Positions 36,284 to 49,113 of a stretch of 64,000 bases of DNA are shown piece by piece. The position numbers and the translations under genes were made by a program. Each line of letters opens with the position of its first letter. Positions within the stretch are counted from its first letter, which is position 1. The notes under the pieces are model-generated. The model saw nothing but the letters and a program-made list of their open reading frames with translations. It was not told where the DNA came from and made no database searches. This stretch comes from Aldrovandia affinis (Eukaryota > Chordata > Actinopteri > Notacanthiformes > Halosauridae), in the NCBI GenBank assembly GCA_029706075.1, contig JAINUG010000039.1, positions 2,397,001-2,461,000 of the forward strand, in the 5' to 3' direction.

Positions 36284-37084
36284 TATATATATTTGTATAT
36301 ACATTTTACAGAAGCTGTTTAATTATATGGTTGTTACCCTGTGAAAGACTGGCGCCCTGTTAAACCGTCGCGCTCCTATCTCCTGAACTTCCTGTTGAAA
36401 GCACAGAGGCGTCAATCTGATAGCCACACTTAACAGAGCAACTGAAGCAATCGATAACTCGCATGCGTTCATATTCGGGACCTCCGTCAGGGCCCATTGA
36501 GAGAAAAAGCAATCGAATGCGATTTATAATTGACCATTTTAAAAGTGTGATTGGGGCACCCCTGGGTTGCTACAGTGCTGCATATGTGTGTAGGATTCCT
36601 CTCTCACGATTGGGTACTCTTGCTTTAAGCCAGGCCCTGGGGAATATGAATGAGCGGGAGCAGGCTCTGGCGCAAATACACAGACACCTCCCAGCACCCC
36701 ATCATTCTTACTTTGCGGGAAGGGTCTACTAGCTGAGCTGTTTGATTGGAGAGCAGCATTAGGCTGTGAGATTGATGGATAGGTATGCATTGGTGATTTC
36801 AGAGAGTGGGGGTGGAGACGCAATTGTTGACGTTGATGTTTTTCTGTTTTTTGTTACCTAATAGGCTTCCCAGGCAGTTACGTTTCATTTGGAAAACATA
36901 AACTAGCGACATTTAATTAAGTCAAACAAAATTACAGAACATAGCTATGGTCATGGTCATGATTTAATATTTATCTTTTTTGCCAACCCGTCATATCCTA
37001 GTGATGCATATACGTTAACTAGCCTCGTCTTTCTGAGGTAAATTACAATTTTCGCATAATCTTCTACCTATGCATTTTTTATAA

Positions 37085-37196
37085 TCTTATTTTATTTCTG
37101 CTTTTTAATTCTATTTGCTATTTGTGAAGCACTTTGAGCTGCATATCATGTATGAAAGGTGCTATACAAATAAAGTGTATTATTATTATTATTAAT
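37085..37196 (+). repeat. LINE 3' tail with (TTA)n
   Basis: GAAGCACTTTGAGCTGCATA, then AGGTGCTATACAAATAAAGT and a TTATTA run, the 3' end of an L2-like LINE. No coding part remains. Confidence 0.75.
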
Positions 37197-37770
37197 ATAA
37201 TAATCTCTCATATCATGTACTGCTGTATCTATTTAGCTTTATGGGATTTGTCAGGTAAATAAATGCACATATGTTGTTTACACTAACCCGATAGACCTGT
37301 GTACACACTGATAGTGCGCCAAGCAAATGCTCGCTGTGAGCTTATCCTGGATGTATCGAATAGGACCGGTTGAACGCAAACCGCGGCAATCAGTTTTTCC
37401 TCCACCTTGTTTAAAAAATGCAAGCAGAAAGCCCGCTGACTGAATTCCAGCTCCTGCTCCAAATGGTTGACACATTAATATGTCAGAGGGCACTCTGTCA
37501 AAAGTTCAACTCTGGTGAACGTTTTTAAAGGACAACGGAGCGTTGTAACTTGCATTGGCCTCTGTGATGCACCAATGCACTAGTGTCATTGAAAACAATG
37601 GCAGAAAGTCTGCGTTTTTGACGCATAACCTATTGTTGTCACAGCCTTAGCGTCTATGAGTTAACGTGGACAATGTAACTGAGCATAGCTTAATCCGCTA
37701 AATGGCAGGGTAAGATTGACAGTCAGCAGTATTTGCAAGGCCTTGAATTAACAGAACGAAGTAAAACTGA

Positions 37771-37985
37771 AATACATTCCTTGCATCCACCTAGCATTTG
37801 CGGTCATGGTTTGGGTCAATTCCATTTCAATTCAGGAAATGAACTGAAAAAAAGATCATAATGTTCTATGAGGATTATTCATTGAGTTGAATTGAAATTC
37901 AATTCTATTTCCTGAATTGACTGAATTTAAATGGAATTGACACCAAACCATGACAATAAAAGCCAGGTGGATGCAAGGAATGTAT
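37771..37985. mobile_element. Long-TIR MITE, about 215 bp
   Basis: The arms begin ATACATTCCTTGCATCCACC and continue GTCATGGTTTGG, GTCAATTCCATTT, AATTCAGGAAAT on both sides in inverted orientation (37772-37850 against 37985-37905) around a short centre. The arms differ by a few substitutions and 1-2 bp indels. Related partial sequence at 18240-18295 and 29215-29350. No coding. Confidence 0.85.
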
Positions 37986-40079
37986 CCTGTATAACACTTA
38001 TCCTGAACCCTTGCATGTGGCAATTGGTGAACAATATCCTCAGCTGCTGCATTGTGGCTCCACACTATACTCATGAAACGTACTCTGTCTGGGGAGTGGC
38101 CAGAGGCCAGGTCACACAGAGGCTGTCAAGTGACAACAGCAGAGGAGGTGCAGAAGACACCACTGACTGTAGCAAAACTCACACCTCTTGGTGTGGAAGA
38201 CATGCAGTGTGACAAATGGCTATATGGGGAAAGACAATATGTATAATACAATACAATTAGCGAATCACAGATCGTCAAAAAAAAAGTTAGATCTGTAGAA
38301 GCACTCTTCCATCTGTTACAGACACAGAAGCTCCATAAACAACCATTCCTGCTCATTTTAAAAGAAATGTCTATTTTCGACAATATTCCGAACCAAATTC
38401 TTATTTTTATAGGATTGTATGTTTTCGTTAGTTTCAACATGTTTCGTTGAAAATCTCAGGGATCTGGAGGTCTTTCAATTTTTTTTACCTGCATCTAAAG
38501 AGTTAAATACGCATTTGACCCAGGCCTGGCATGGCGCCAAGGAGAAAAACATTCCATAATGGAGCAGTGCTGCTTGATAGCCTAAGATGCATTTTGACTG
38601 AAACAGACTGATGTGCAGACCGTGTTTTCTGCATGAGTTCTGAAATCCCAAATCTTCTCCTCTTCCGATGCACTCTCTGGAGCAAGTCCACATGGAAACC
38701 TTCGTCTGGTCCGTGACAGCCAGCGGAAACGGCACTTAACGCCCCTGCATCTGGCGAACGACTGCTCTAAGAAAAAAATCGCATCTTTTCCCGCTCGCGG
38801 GCTGTCACCCCCGAGCCGTGAAATCTCAGCCAGTCCCACGGCCGCAGCCCTCTCTGCAGCTCAATACGGCCCTCTAAGCGGCAGCCGGATCCTCATCCAG
38901 TTTGAAATGTGACACTGACAGCTTGCCTCCCAATCCGTCAGGCGTCTATTGGATTTGCGAGGCCCTGTAGGCATGCCCTTCCATCCAGGCTGGGGTGCTG
39001 CACGTTTCAGCTCCGAAGCGGAACAATGGGCTGCCAGTTCTGTCACCCCATGGGCGGGGCTCTCTGGGGATTATGACTCAGCTGCACACTCCCTTAGGGG
39101 AGCCCTCTGGGTGACTCATTCAGCAGTTGCATCTAACGATGGCGCTTGAAGACTTCGCGCACAAAGCCGTTCTCCTGCACAGAGGAAACGCGAAGACCCC
39201 CCGATACAGTGGTTCCCAAACGGTGGGTCGTGAGAGGAGTAGAGGCGAATCAATCTATTTCACATACAAGTCATACACATGAAAACGTGTGCTGTCCCCC
39301 TCTGCGTGATTAGCAAATGGGATTGACATTCACGCTGATCAAACTAAACGCTGCACGGGTGTACATGCAGGTGTTTTGAAATGCATTTTAAAAATCTGTT
39401 TCATTTTCATATTTGAACTTATCTTAAGGCACATTTCACTAAGGAGTGAGCCACAGGTCACTTACTCAGTGGGTGTTGTGCTTAGAAATATTATGAGCCT
39501 GATATATAGGAATTGATATGTAATGTCTTCCACAGCCAGAGGTCATACAACCTATTCATATTCTGATCAATTCTACAGTATGTCTTCGAACGATTCCATA
39601 TCTGAAGGAGCCAGCCAACAAAAAAAAAAAAAGTAATGAACGACTATTCTTCATGAAACTACTTTATACTTTTGACCCGACAAGAACAAATAATTTATGA
39701 GAAACACGTTGGAGAACAAGTGTCGTTGCAAAGAGCGGAAGGGGAAGGTCTCGTTTAAAAATGTAACGAGCAGGCAGGATAGGAGGGGGGGAGGGATGAA
39801 CGGAATGTAAGAATAAACGGCACTAAGCTCAATTTCACAAAATAGGATGTGTACATCCACAGTGACTAAGCGAACAATAACACTCCGGGTCAAATGACAA
39901 AAATCAATAAAGCGCAGCGACCTTGGGAGCTCCCGGTCATACTCACGTCCGGCTGTGTGAAGGCCAGACCCAGGAAACACTTAAAGGCAGAACTCACAGG
40001 GAGGAGGTGGCCATTTTCTTAGTAGTTAGTTAGTTCTGTGTATTGCCAGTTCACAGGGCACGCGTTTAAACTGCGTACA

Positions 40080-40790
40080 GTTGAACATCAATGCAGCCAA
40101 ACAAGCCTGGGATAAATATAGCTTTAAATATTCTGTGAAATGTATCATATTATTTATAAATAGTGAAATACATGTGTCAGAAAGTAGATATTCATCAAAA
40201 CCAATGAAATACCATTTGTAAGTAATTGAACATAATTGAATTGCGATTTCAGAATGTAACTCATTGCGTCCTGCCTAGTCTTGCGAGCCAGGCGGATGTA
40301 AAAGCACTTTGTAGGGGCCTCGGGTGGTGTAACGGTCAAAGCATTTGCCCGGAATGCAAGTTGCCCACTGCAGCCAGGGTTCAAAAGAAATAGAGGGTAG
40401 AATTGGCCACCAATTTGGGAGAAAACGCAGACAAAAATCTGTCATTTTGGAAAAAAGGTTTCTTAGGTGATAAGCCCGCCCACATTGCAGGGAGGAACCC
40501 TGTTGACCCCCCCTCATCAATGATTTAATATTTAATATGACAAATCACCATTTTCTTAGAGGTTGATCCTCTATCTGCTACAATATGAAAAGTACTTCTG
40601 AAATCAACTGAGAATGAGATTACATCCAACCAGACCTGGGAAGAATATCGCTTTCAACATCCTTTGTGAAAAGTGACTCTTATTTAAAGAAATAAATACA
40701 TGCATATATGCAGAAGGTAACTGATGTTCAAAGATAATTAAATGTAATTTATTGACAATATTTGAATAGCAATCTCAGAAATGAACTTGT
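40080..40790. repeat. Imperfect direct duplication flanking a SINE
   Basis: The 40090-40265 segment (GCAGCCAAACAAGCCTGGGA.. to ..GCGATTTCAGAATGTAAC) resembles 40625-40785 (ACATCCAACCAGACCTGGGA.. to ..GCAATCTCAGAAATGAAC) in the same order and orientation, clearly diverged. Either an old tandem duplication or two members of an unnamed repeat. Confidence 0.5.
40316..40455 (+). mobile_element. GC-rich tRNA-derived SINE, internally deleted
   Basis: Head GGCCTCGGGTGGTGTAACGG, B-box-like CAGGGTTCAAAAG joined directly to 3' block AATAGAGGGTAGAATTGGCC then ACCAATTTGGGAGAAAACG. The central region is missing. Confidence 0.8.
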
Positions 40791-42044
40791 TCTTAACTAT
40801 TTGTATTATACAAATATTTAAATATTTATTAAGCAGTTGTAGTGCATCAGACTTCTATAAACTGCCATTTAGCATAAAGCTGCTTAATTATTATCCTGAA
40901 TTAAAAGATTTAAACTTGTTCCTGCTCCTCACTTGGAATCCTCCTCAATCAAACATCGTGTAGTAATTAGTCATTCATTTTTTTGTGACCAGTATCTGAA
41001 TATTATCATTTATTAATGAGTATATTTCAGATATTAATCAGCATATCTATATTTGAATACTCCTGTACAATGCTCCTGTACTATTTTAAAGAGATGGCAT
41101 TCACAAATAAAAAATCGAGTGCAACTATTTTTGGCCCAGGTCTCCCAACTACTGTAACGAAACTGAAAAGACACAATGGTGCGAGTGGCCTTTGTGACCC
41201 TTGGATGCCATCCTGAGCAACAGAGCAACTGGTCAGTCCATGCTCAGAGGGTCAAGGAATCTATTTTCCAGTTATTTGAGCCTCCGGCGACTGGCTAGAA
41301 CCAAGGATAAGTTGTCAATACTGGGAGTGTATTTTCTCTCCGTTCCCGATTCAATTCCCTGCTGAAATTTCGCTAACACAGACGGCTGGAAGGAGATTTC
41401 CCAGAGTGCACCGAGCTGTGTGCGTAAAGTGCAGCACAATCCAGTCTCCGGCTTTATTGCCTTGTGCTGCTGGGATCGCCAAAGTATTACCTATTAGTGT
41501 TCAAATCAATTAAAATGTCTTGATTCATTAAATGCAATTTCAGATTAACTCACCCGGAAAACAATGTAACTTCATACGACCGTTCATGGCAAAAAGCCTG
41601 CATTTTTATTACAAAGTGGCGTAATATGACACCGCAGAATCTGTTGCGTATGAATCTATCATTATTGAGAATAAAATATTAGCGCAACAGAATCCACTTT
41701 TATTTTATTTTATTCCCTTACTATGAAGATTTTTTATGGAGGGCTCAGAATGCAACTGCACAGGGGAGATAGCTCCAAGAGGATTATGGGTAATGTAATT
41801 GGAGGGGAAAGGCGAGCCGCATCACACGGACCATCAGAATTCCCAAAGTAATGCAAATTTGTGCGCTCCTGCTTTAAGAGGGCCTGGGATTGAAGCAGAC
41901 AGGTAGAACCATCTGTTTCAGGTGAGCAGGCCTTCACAACGTTCTGTGTTCCGTGTCGCACTGGGGGCGCGTGGCACATTGCAGCTCATAAATGACACGG
42001 GAGGAGTGGCCAAGCAAAATGAACAGAGGAAGAATCGGAACATT

Positions 42045-42255
42045 TACATTTCTATATTTACATTTGCAGCATTTAGCAGACACCTCCAGAGCTGCAATGG
42101 ACATCACTGTTGTCAGTTGCACATCGAACCTGTAACACAGGGAAAGAAAAGTTAGCGGGGTTTTTTGTTTGTTTTTAAAAAACATTTTTAAACATGTAAA
42201 CAGTGATGATGGCAGTTAATTAATGTACAGAATCAGTGGTAGTGGAACACATTCG
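42045..42255 (-). mobile_element. Second LINE family, 3' UTR fragment
   Basis: On + it reads ACATTTGCAGCATTTAGCAG, CTGTTGTCAGTTGCACATCG, AACACAGGGAAAGAAAAGTT, AAACATGTAAACAGTGATGA, AATGTACAGAATCAGTGGTA, the same order as 52545-52860. Confidence 0.75.
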
Positions 42256-43123
42256 ATATTGAAGCATAATGTATCAAATACGAGACATTTATTTTCTGTG
42301 TCAGATGTCATACTTTGTTACAGATGCGAAACGCTTTTGATTGAATCGTCCTCGATCTGGGTTGAAGCCTTGCAGCTGTCAAAGTTACAAATGCCACAGT
42401 ATTTTACCCTCGAATGAACGACCGACCCACTCGCATCTGATTAATGTCTGCTCTTCTCCGAATCCTCATACGGCGTACAGAACGCCGGCGTACACAGGGC
42501 CGATTACAAGCGGGTGCCATGGTCGACTGAACCAGAAGCGTCATGCCCATACAAACTGGCACGTGCCCACTCAGATTTTTTATTGATTTCGTTTTTTTCA
42601 GATTTTTTATTTTATTTTATTACCATTAAAAAAAATATATTATGTAGTTATGATCGTTTTATATTATGGGTGAAACGTATTCTTATAATTATGTCATAGA
42701 TCATACCTCAAAAAGTCACACACCCCCTTTGCCTATGGTTGGTTTCTTCCAAGTGTAAAAGTTTTGTTTTGCAAAGTGCGCGCACTGACCGGACCGGTCA
42801 TATCAATGAGAGTGGTAAAGGCGGCTGCAGGTGCAGTTGGCTGCTCAAGAGGTTAGTAGAGCAATAATCCCCTTTTCAAACTTGTGAAATGAAATGCAAT
42901 TAGTTTGACAAACTTATTGCGTTTAAGAAATATCTCGTTTGCTTTGCAAGATAGTTGGCTAGCTACCAGCTAGCTAGCTAAAGTTAGCATCCCTCAATCC
43001 AGTTGTTTAGCTAGCTCAGCTGTCTGTCACGAGTTGACTTTTTGATTGCAGAGCTGATAGTTACCACCATCACTATCACAGGTTATAGTTAACAAAAGAC
43101 TGAATTCCTTTTGATATCTCCAG

Positions 43124-43220
43124 GTGACAGGCATGCAGAGGAAAATATCAGCGTTTTTTGTTAAGCAAGCAGAAAGCCCCATCCCTTCCCTGAGGCAGGA
43201 TACAGACAGGGCAAGACGAG
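43124..43220 (+). CDS. Splice-bounded short ORF with PIP box, probable hAT exon
   Basis: A 97-bp segment bounded by a CTCCAG acceptor-like and a GTAGGT donor-like site. An ATG at 43133 opens MQRKISAFFVKQAESPIPSL then RQDTDRARR. QRKISAFF is a perfect PCNA-interacting-peptide consensus (Q-x-x-I-x-x-F-F). Short N-termini of this style occur in hAT/ZMYM-type transposase-derived proteins and in replication proteins such as DNA ligase 1. The following sequence has a LINE tail and then TGACGCCCCTGG, a hAT-like terminus (43461-43472). Most likely the first coding exon left in a deleted hAT element. A host exon is possible; no partner exons were found. Confidence 0.35.
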
Positions 43221-43349
43221 GTAGGTTAGCTAGCTAAGCTAGCTATCTAAGTGAGATTTGTGACGTGCTCTGACAGAATCAGTCGAAGTTGCAATGGCTG
43301 ATTTGGATAGAAATACCATTTCATTTCACCACGTTGATTTTTGTCCGTT

Positions 43350-43383
43350 TTGGGTTTTTATGAAAAGTGCTATACAAATAAAG

Positions 43384-43412
<29 letters not shown>
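43350..43412 (+). repeat. LINE 3' tail with (TTA)n
   Basis: GAAAAGTGCTATACAAATAA AGTTTATTA-type ending; only the extreme 3' end remains. Confidence 0.75.
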
Positions 43413-43415
<3 letters not shown>

Positions 43416-44089
43416 AAACTAGTGGTTTTGAGTTGTGCCCCCTCAGATTTTTGCCTTGCATGACGCCCCTGGACTGACCTCCAAGCCAGTGTACCGTTGT
43501 GCTTTCCCGCCCTCTTCAGAAGCTTGCTTTCCTTGCCTTTCGGCGTATAACAAACCCAGGGCAAAAAACTATTCTTTTCTCTCCCTCTGGGAAACACACC
43601 TGGTTTATTTATTGAAAGGAAGATAACTATCATACGCCCATGTGTTTTCTAGGCATATTCCACCGGTGAATATTAGAGATCTTGAATCACATACCTCGAG
43701 CCGTGTCCTGGAATGGCTTTTTATATTTAACTGGCATACATTCTTCCCGGAATCAATAGGCTGTGCACAAGGCACCGATTCATTTAATTGCCACTCCACA
43801 TTACATAATAGATGTCCACCTTTATTCACACCATTGATTTCTTTCTCTCTCCAAAACCATGATTTGTCTGTTAGCCCTCTGCCTGCCCCGTTGTTCAAGA
43901 AAGCTGGACGGATCACACTGTTGTCCCGAATGATTTCCCCGTTCAGCGTGGGTGTGCAGATAGATATATAGACATATAGATAGATAAGTAAGTCCACCTG
44001 GATAAGAGATTCATTGTTAAATGAATGTCAGATAGATAGTCAGATTGATAGAATGCCGTAAGCTGGTGCGCAGCTGCCAGCTTTTGTGA

Positions 44090-44690
44090 CTCGCCGTAAA
44101 ATAAACAACGATGTAAATTACGCGCGTTCGACACGAGCCGAAAAACTTTCAGCGGGCGAGGCAGGCTCGAGCGAGAAGCAGACGAAAATAAAGTGAGTGA
44201 TAAGAGAGCTGGGGAGGGGTGTCTTTTTTCTCCGTTTGATGCGCGTTCGAGTCGCGGCGGTTCATTAGGCCCAACCTACGGCGGTGACAGTGACGGAGAG
44301 CCCGCGTGACGAGGAGCAATCAGACGCCTTTAATTAACGGCATTACTCAAAGTGATGGATGCCTCCGCGCGGCGGGCCCCTGCAGTCTTCCGCCGTTACT
44401 GTTTACACATTATGGGATGGCCCTCGTAACCTTTGTTTTCCCTTCCCAAAGCCTGTCTGTAAACTACGGGTGAGGTGTCGGGGGGGGGGCGGCACGAGAG
44501 CTTGAGTTGGGCGCTGGGGCGGGCGGTTCGCGCCTCCGGGCACACTCCAGAGATCAGGGGAGGGCTTTGGGCCTCGCTGAGTAAACGTCCGCGCAGGAGT
44601 CATCACTCCACTCGGCTCCGTTCTCCGCTCCCCTGACAGTTTCGCTTGCATTCTGTCCGCGGTTTGAGAACGGTCTGCTTTCCCACAATG
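44090..44690. other. CpG-rich unique block
   Basis: Dense CpGs (ACGCGCGTTCGACACG, GCGCGTTCGAGTCGCGGCGG, CTCCGCGCGGCGGGCCCC) over about 600 bp in otherwise AT-rich intergenic DNA. No start codon or splice-bounded frame is convincing. A CpG island, an unannotated first exon or a distal enhancer are all compatible. Confidence 0.4.
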
Positions 44691-44805
44691 CTACAGATTG
44701 CCTGGATAAACTGCGAGTTTGGGGTTGGCGAATTTGAGAAGGGAGACATTTTTAAGATTGTGCGGTTGCATCATCAATTTGAAAGAAAAAAAAATTAGAA
44801 AAAGT

Positions 44806-44862
44806 GTTTGTGTGTGCGTGTGTGTGTGTGTGTGTCTGTGTCTGGGTGTGTGTGTCTCTGTA
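44806..44862. repeat. (TG)n microsatellite
   Basis: Interrupted TG run with TGTGTCTG variants. (CA)n runs follow at 44993-45040 and 45350-45378. Confidence 0.9.
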
Positions 44863-45040
44863 GGCTTTTTCTCTTTAAATGATCAATTATGGTATAGATC
44901 AATTATCTCAGTACACTGTTCTTAGACCAAACCATCACTCTGCCCCAAGGACCTGCAGATGCCCTGACCTTTTCCACAGCTCAGTATCCATGTACACACA
45001 CACACACAACACATACACACACATGCACACACAAACACAC

Positions 45041-45250
45041 AAATCAAATCAAATCAAATTTATTTGTATAGCGCTTTTCACAATAGAATTGTCACAAAAC
45101 GCTTAACAGAGGGGGAACCCAGGCCTAGACCCCCCCAAAAGCAAGCCTAAAGGCAACAGTGGCAAGGAAAAACTCCCTTGGTAGGGAGAAACCTTGGGAG
45201 GAACCAGACTAAAAAGGGGGGGAGCCCATCCTCTTCTGGCCGGCACAGGG
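45041..45250 (-). mobile_element. L2-like LINE 3' end (antisense)
   Basis: On +: an AAATC repeat tail, TTTATTTGTATAGCGCTTTT, CACAAAACGCTTAACAGAGG, AAAGCAAGCCTAAAGGCAAC, AGTGGCAAGGAAAAACTCCC, GGGAGAAACCTTGGGAGGAA. It is the antisense of a LINE 3' UTR. An older relative is at 1386-1535. Confidence 0.8.
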
Positions 45251-45879
45251 TATGTCCAAAAAAGACCATGTCATGGTCAGTCCAAGGTGGACACATGCAC
45301 ACATACAAAAACACGTGCACCTCACCAACAAATGCACATGCACAGCACATCCACACACACACACACACACACACACGCACTCACACACAGTCCCATATGC
45401 ACACATACATCCTGCTGGCAGAAAGAAGGATTATAAAGGGTTTCATTAAAATGAAAAGACCCCACAGTCGCTCAAAAGACTGTGATTTCTGGTGCAATGA
45501 CACATTGCTGCGACTCTCTCCGGCCTTCAGATGGAGGTTTAACCTGTCACAGGCTGTAAAATGAGTCCCTTAGACACAAACTGCATCCCCTCCCGCCGAG
45601 CTCTGTCTTTTGCCAAGGACAACAAAGAGGAAGGAGGCCAGTGAACAGACAGGCAGTATCAGTACCAACCGCTGTGACTTGAAAAGCCCAATACATTCTC
45701 TAAAGTGCTGCAGGAGAAACAGCATTCAATTCAGCTGTACGGAGATTAACACAGAGAAGCCACAATCTCAGGTGGCCGGTGACGTCAAAGAGTAAGAAGT
45801 GAGGTCAAGGGAAAGTAATTGCCTGCCTGAATCTGATGGACTTAGATGGGAGAAGGCACAACTTTATATATCCTACCGC

Positions 45880-48770
45880 AGGAAAACCGTCCCCCAATTT
45901 TTAGCCTGACGATTTGACTTCTCCGCCAGTATTTTCGCATCAGGGATTAAGACCTCTTCCCACGGCAGCGATACACAGATTTATTTATTTTATCCCCCGT
46001 TTGATGGATGCGCTGCAAGCGACGGGGATGATGACAAACGGCCTGCCTCGAATTCAATCTCCGAGGTTTTCTAATTCACTTTAATTACTTTCGCATCCAA
46101 AGTCAGGAAAAGCAGGTTTGTTGATTTTTTTCCCAATCACACACAAACCAACATTTTCTCCCAAAACAAAACGCTCCGTGGACAGCTATAAAGTACACAA
46201 TTTTTTTCCCTCCAATTCATTTAGTTATTGCATGTCTTCTGGGTCCTTTGCGGCAATTTAACGGTGGGTGATTTTAAACAAGGTTAATCACAGCGGGAGG
46301 GGAGAAAAGAAGAAGTCATTATGGTGAACCTGGCTGGCTGATAGGTTTTTCATTTGAAGATTTAGCCTCTGATTTCCAGGTTATGTGAAGTTGGGTGCCA
46401 TCATTCACTTTAAAGACCCGTGTGATGAGCGGACGCAGTTGGGGAATTTGGGCTTCCTGATGATCACTAATGAGCTCAGCTTCAATTCAGCACCCGTTCT
46501 CCGGCAGGGCCTTATTCCCGGGAAACATCCCCGCCGTCTTCTCCTGCTGCCCGGGTTTTAAACGGTCCGTGCAGCCTTTTTTTTTTTACCGGATACTTCT
46601 TAGAAATGGCGTATCCCCTTTCTGTCCGGAGTAGTAAGCTTTTCAGTGTAATTCCATCTACCTTAACCGAGACCTCTGGCCAGCTCCACATCCTTATTGA
46701 TACAGTCCAGGGTCGACGGCTCCCTCTGGAAGGGGTGGGGGGGCTTTAATAGCAGATTAGCGAGAGAGAAAAACGAACAGAAGACTTCCAGTACAGGCTA
46801 AGCACTAACTGTTAATTTTCCCAAATGGATGTTGCAGAGCAAGCTTATTTGAAAGACTTGATGTGTTAATCTGTCATACAGATTATGAACTGGGGGCGGG
46901 GGGTTACATTGGGGTTTTGACACCCCTGTAGTAAATTCTGAAAGGAAAGGCAGTGGAATTCAGTGGCAGTAGAACTGGTTTCCAGGTGCTCGCTGTGCAG
47001 CCAGCCCATTGAGGTTCCCCCCTGTGTTCTTGCAGAAGAGCGTTGAATGCGCTTCATTGGGCAGATGAAGGGGTCGCTGGTTTGCCCTTTTTGCAAAGCA
47101 CTTCGAAGGAAGTACTCCTTGGTTTCCTGGGCGTGTCAACGTGCCAATGGCTACCACTAGCTGGAGGAGTACCGTCTCTGGATGATCAAAAGTTTGCAAC
47201 AGACACTTAGTAGTGCTATAAAAATATACTTAAGTTCTGCACTGGACATTTACAACCAACAGAGGACTTTCTAAATTGTGTTGAGTCATTGAGTAAATTA
47301 GTTGTTTGAATACATCATCTCTGTTTATTATTGTGTTACATTTCAAATTAAATTGCAGCTCCATAGTGGTTAGGTAGCTCCAATATTACTAGTGGTTAGG
47401 CGGGCATCTCATATATTATTTGGCTATATTTCTGAATCAGTTGGTTGGGGACACTGAAGACAAACAAACTCACTTACAGTCTTGGGAGCGTTTTGCGACA
47501 TTAAATTCAGCACCACGTGAGCATTAAAACACCTTTTGTAAATGTTTAGTCTATTGATGTACTGTAGCCAGCCTCCATAGCCACCAGCAGAACTGCCTGA
47601 AAACACTAATAAAATGTCCTGACAACACTGCCCGTCCCCCAACTGTGGATCTCATGAAAATGCATTCCAGGTTTTCTGTGTGACACGATTACATCGGGCC
47701 TACAACACATTCAGGTGACGTATTGGACGGACTGTGGTCGCTCTCATGATCTGAGGAGCTGGGATGTATCATATTTGATGTCTGGTGCTGAACTTTGATA
47801 TGGCCTGTCATGATAGTGCCCTCAGTGTGCGAATGCCAATTACACCCTGTCTGGCTCTCTCTCTCTCTCTCTCCCTCCCTCTCTCTTTCCCTCTCTCCTG
47901 CTCTCTCTCTCGCTCCTTCACTCTCTCTCTCCCTGTCTAATACTGAGTGTCAATATGACATTTCTAAAGAAAAGCCCTCAAAACTCAATTTAATTCTAAT
48001 ACTGCTGCAGAACAAATATGAATCCGTGAAGAAATGATTATGTCTGGGTTCATTATTAAGAGACAAGAGATTAATTACCCATGTAATATATACCAATAAA
48101 GACACAGAAAGCTTCTAACAGAACCAGCATGCCCCTTCACACATGGCCAAGGATAACTTGCGACAGCACATCCAAATCCTCCACCTCAATCTTTGACATT
48201 AGTCATTTCCATTTACCTTCCAAGAAATCCCCTCCCCTTTCCCCAACAGCACAACTCAGTATTAGCATAAGAGATCCTTATTATTTGTGTGTAGTAGTTA
48301 ACATTTACACAACAATAGTGGTTGCTAGATAACATTTATAAATCCACAGCCGGTGGGGAAATCTCCAGTATTTCATACGGATACGGCTGGAGCGTCTTCC
48401 TAATGGATGCTGTGTGAACTGAGCTGATAAGGAGCTAAAATGACTTGCAGCATTTTGGAGCACAAGCGAGGAATGCTGGGCAAGATTCCGAAATGTGAGC
48501 CGAGGTTTGGTGATAAAGACTCAGAAGCCTGTCTTTGTAGAGCAGGTACGGTAGGTCAGTCGCTGTTCTTGCAGAGAAAAAAAAAACTATATTTTCCTCG
48601 TTCTTTGTGATTTTTTCAAATTGTCTCTCTGGCCAATGCAGTAATGCCATGATGCACTGCCAATCATTTTCAATGTGACTATTTAAAATTCACAGCACTC
48701 CTGGAGATGACTGGTGGTGCGAATCTTGGGGTGTTTTTAGACCACAGTTTGTGTACTGTAGGTCTCAGTT
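45880..48770. other. Intergenic, unique; possible conserved non-coding part
   Basis: 45880-46560 is balanced-composition unique sequence with several TTAATTA/TAATTA homeodomain-type cores. A CT-rich low-complexity tract lies at 47850-47940. No exon or mobile element recognised. Confidence 0.4.
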
Positions 48771-48775
48771 CAAGG

Positions 48776-49113
48776 ATTTCAAACTCTAGTCCTGGAGGGC
48801 TGCAGTATCTGCAGGCTTAACTCCAGTCCTGGAGGGCCACAGTGTCTGCTGGTTTAACTCCAGTCCTGGGGAGCCGCAGTGTCTGCAGGTTTTTGTGGCT
48901 TGTAAACAAGGTGTGGAGATTCTTTAGGTAATCTTTGAATGAAATTAACTTTAAGTTAATTTAAGCCTGCAGACACTGTGGTCCTCCAGGACTGGAGTTA
49001 AACCTGCAGACACTGCGCCCCTCCAGGACTGTAAACCTGCAGACACTGCGCCCCTCCAGGCCTGGAGTTAAACCTGCATACACTGTGGCCCTCCAGGAAT
49101 AGAGTTTGAGATG
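48776..49113. mobile_element. Inverted-repeat element with internal 40-bp tandem units
   Basis: The left arm (48776-48892) has about three units of TCCTGGAGGGCCACAGTGTC then TGCAGGTTTAACTCCAG. The right arm (48965-49113) has three to four units of the reverse complement. The outer ends TTTCAAACTCTAGTCCTGGA and the complement of CATCTCAAACTCTATTCCTG are terminal inverted repeats. A roughly 70-bp centre separates the arms. Probably a hAT-type MITE whose end was tandemly amplified. Confidence 0.75.

Noticed and set aside
39205-39245. hAT-like terminus CAGTGGTTCCCAAACGGTGG.
   Set aside because: No matching opposite end or target duplication found within several hundred bases; at most a fragment.
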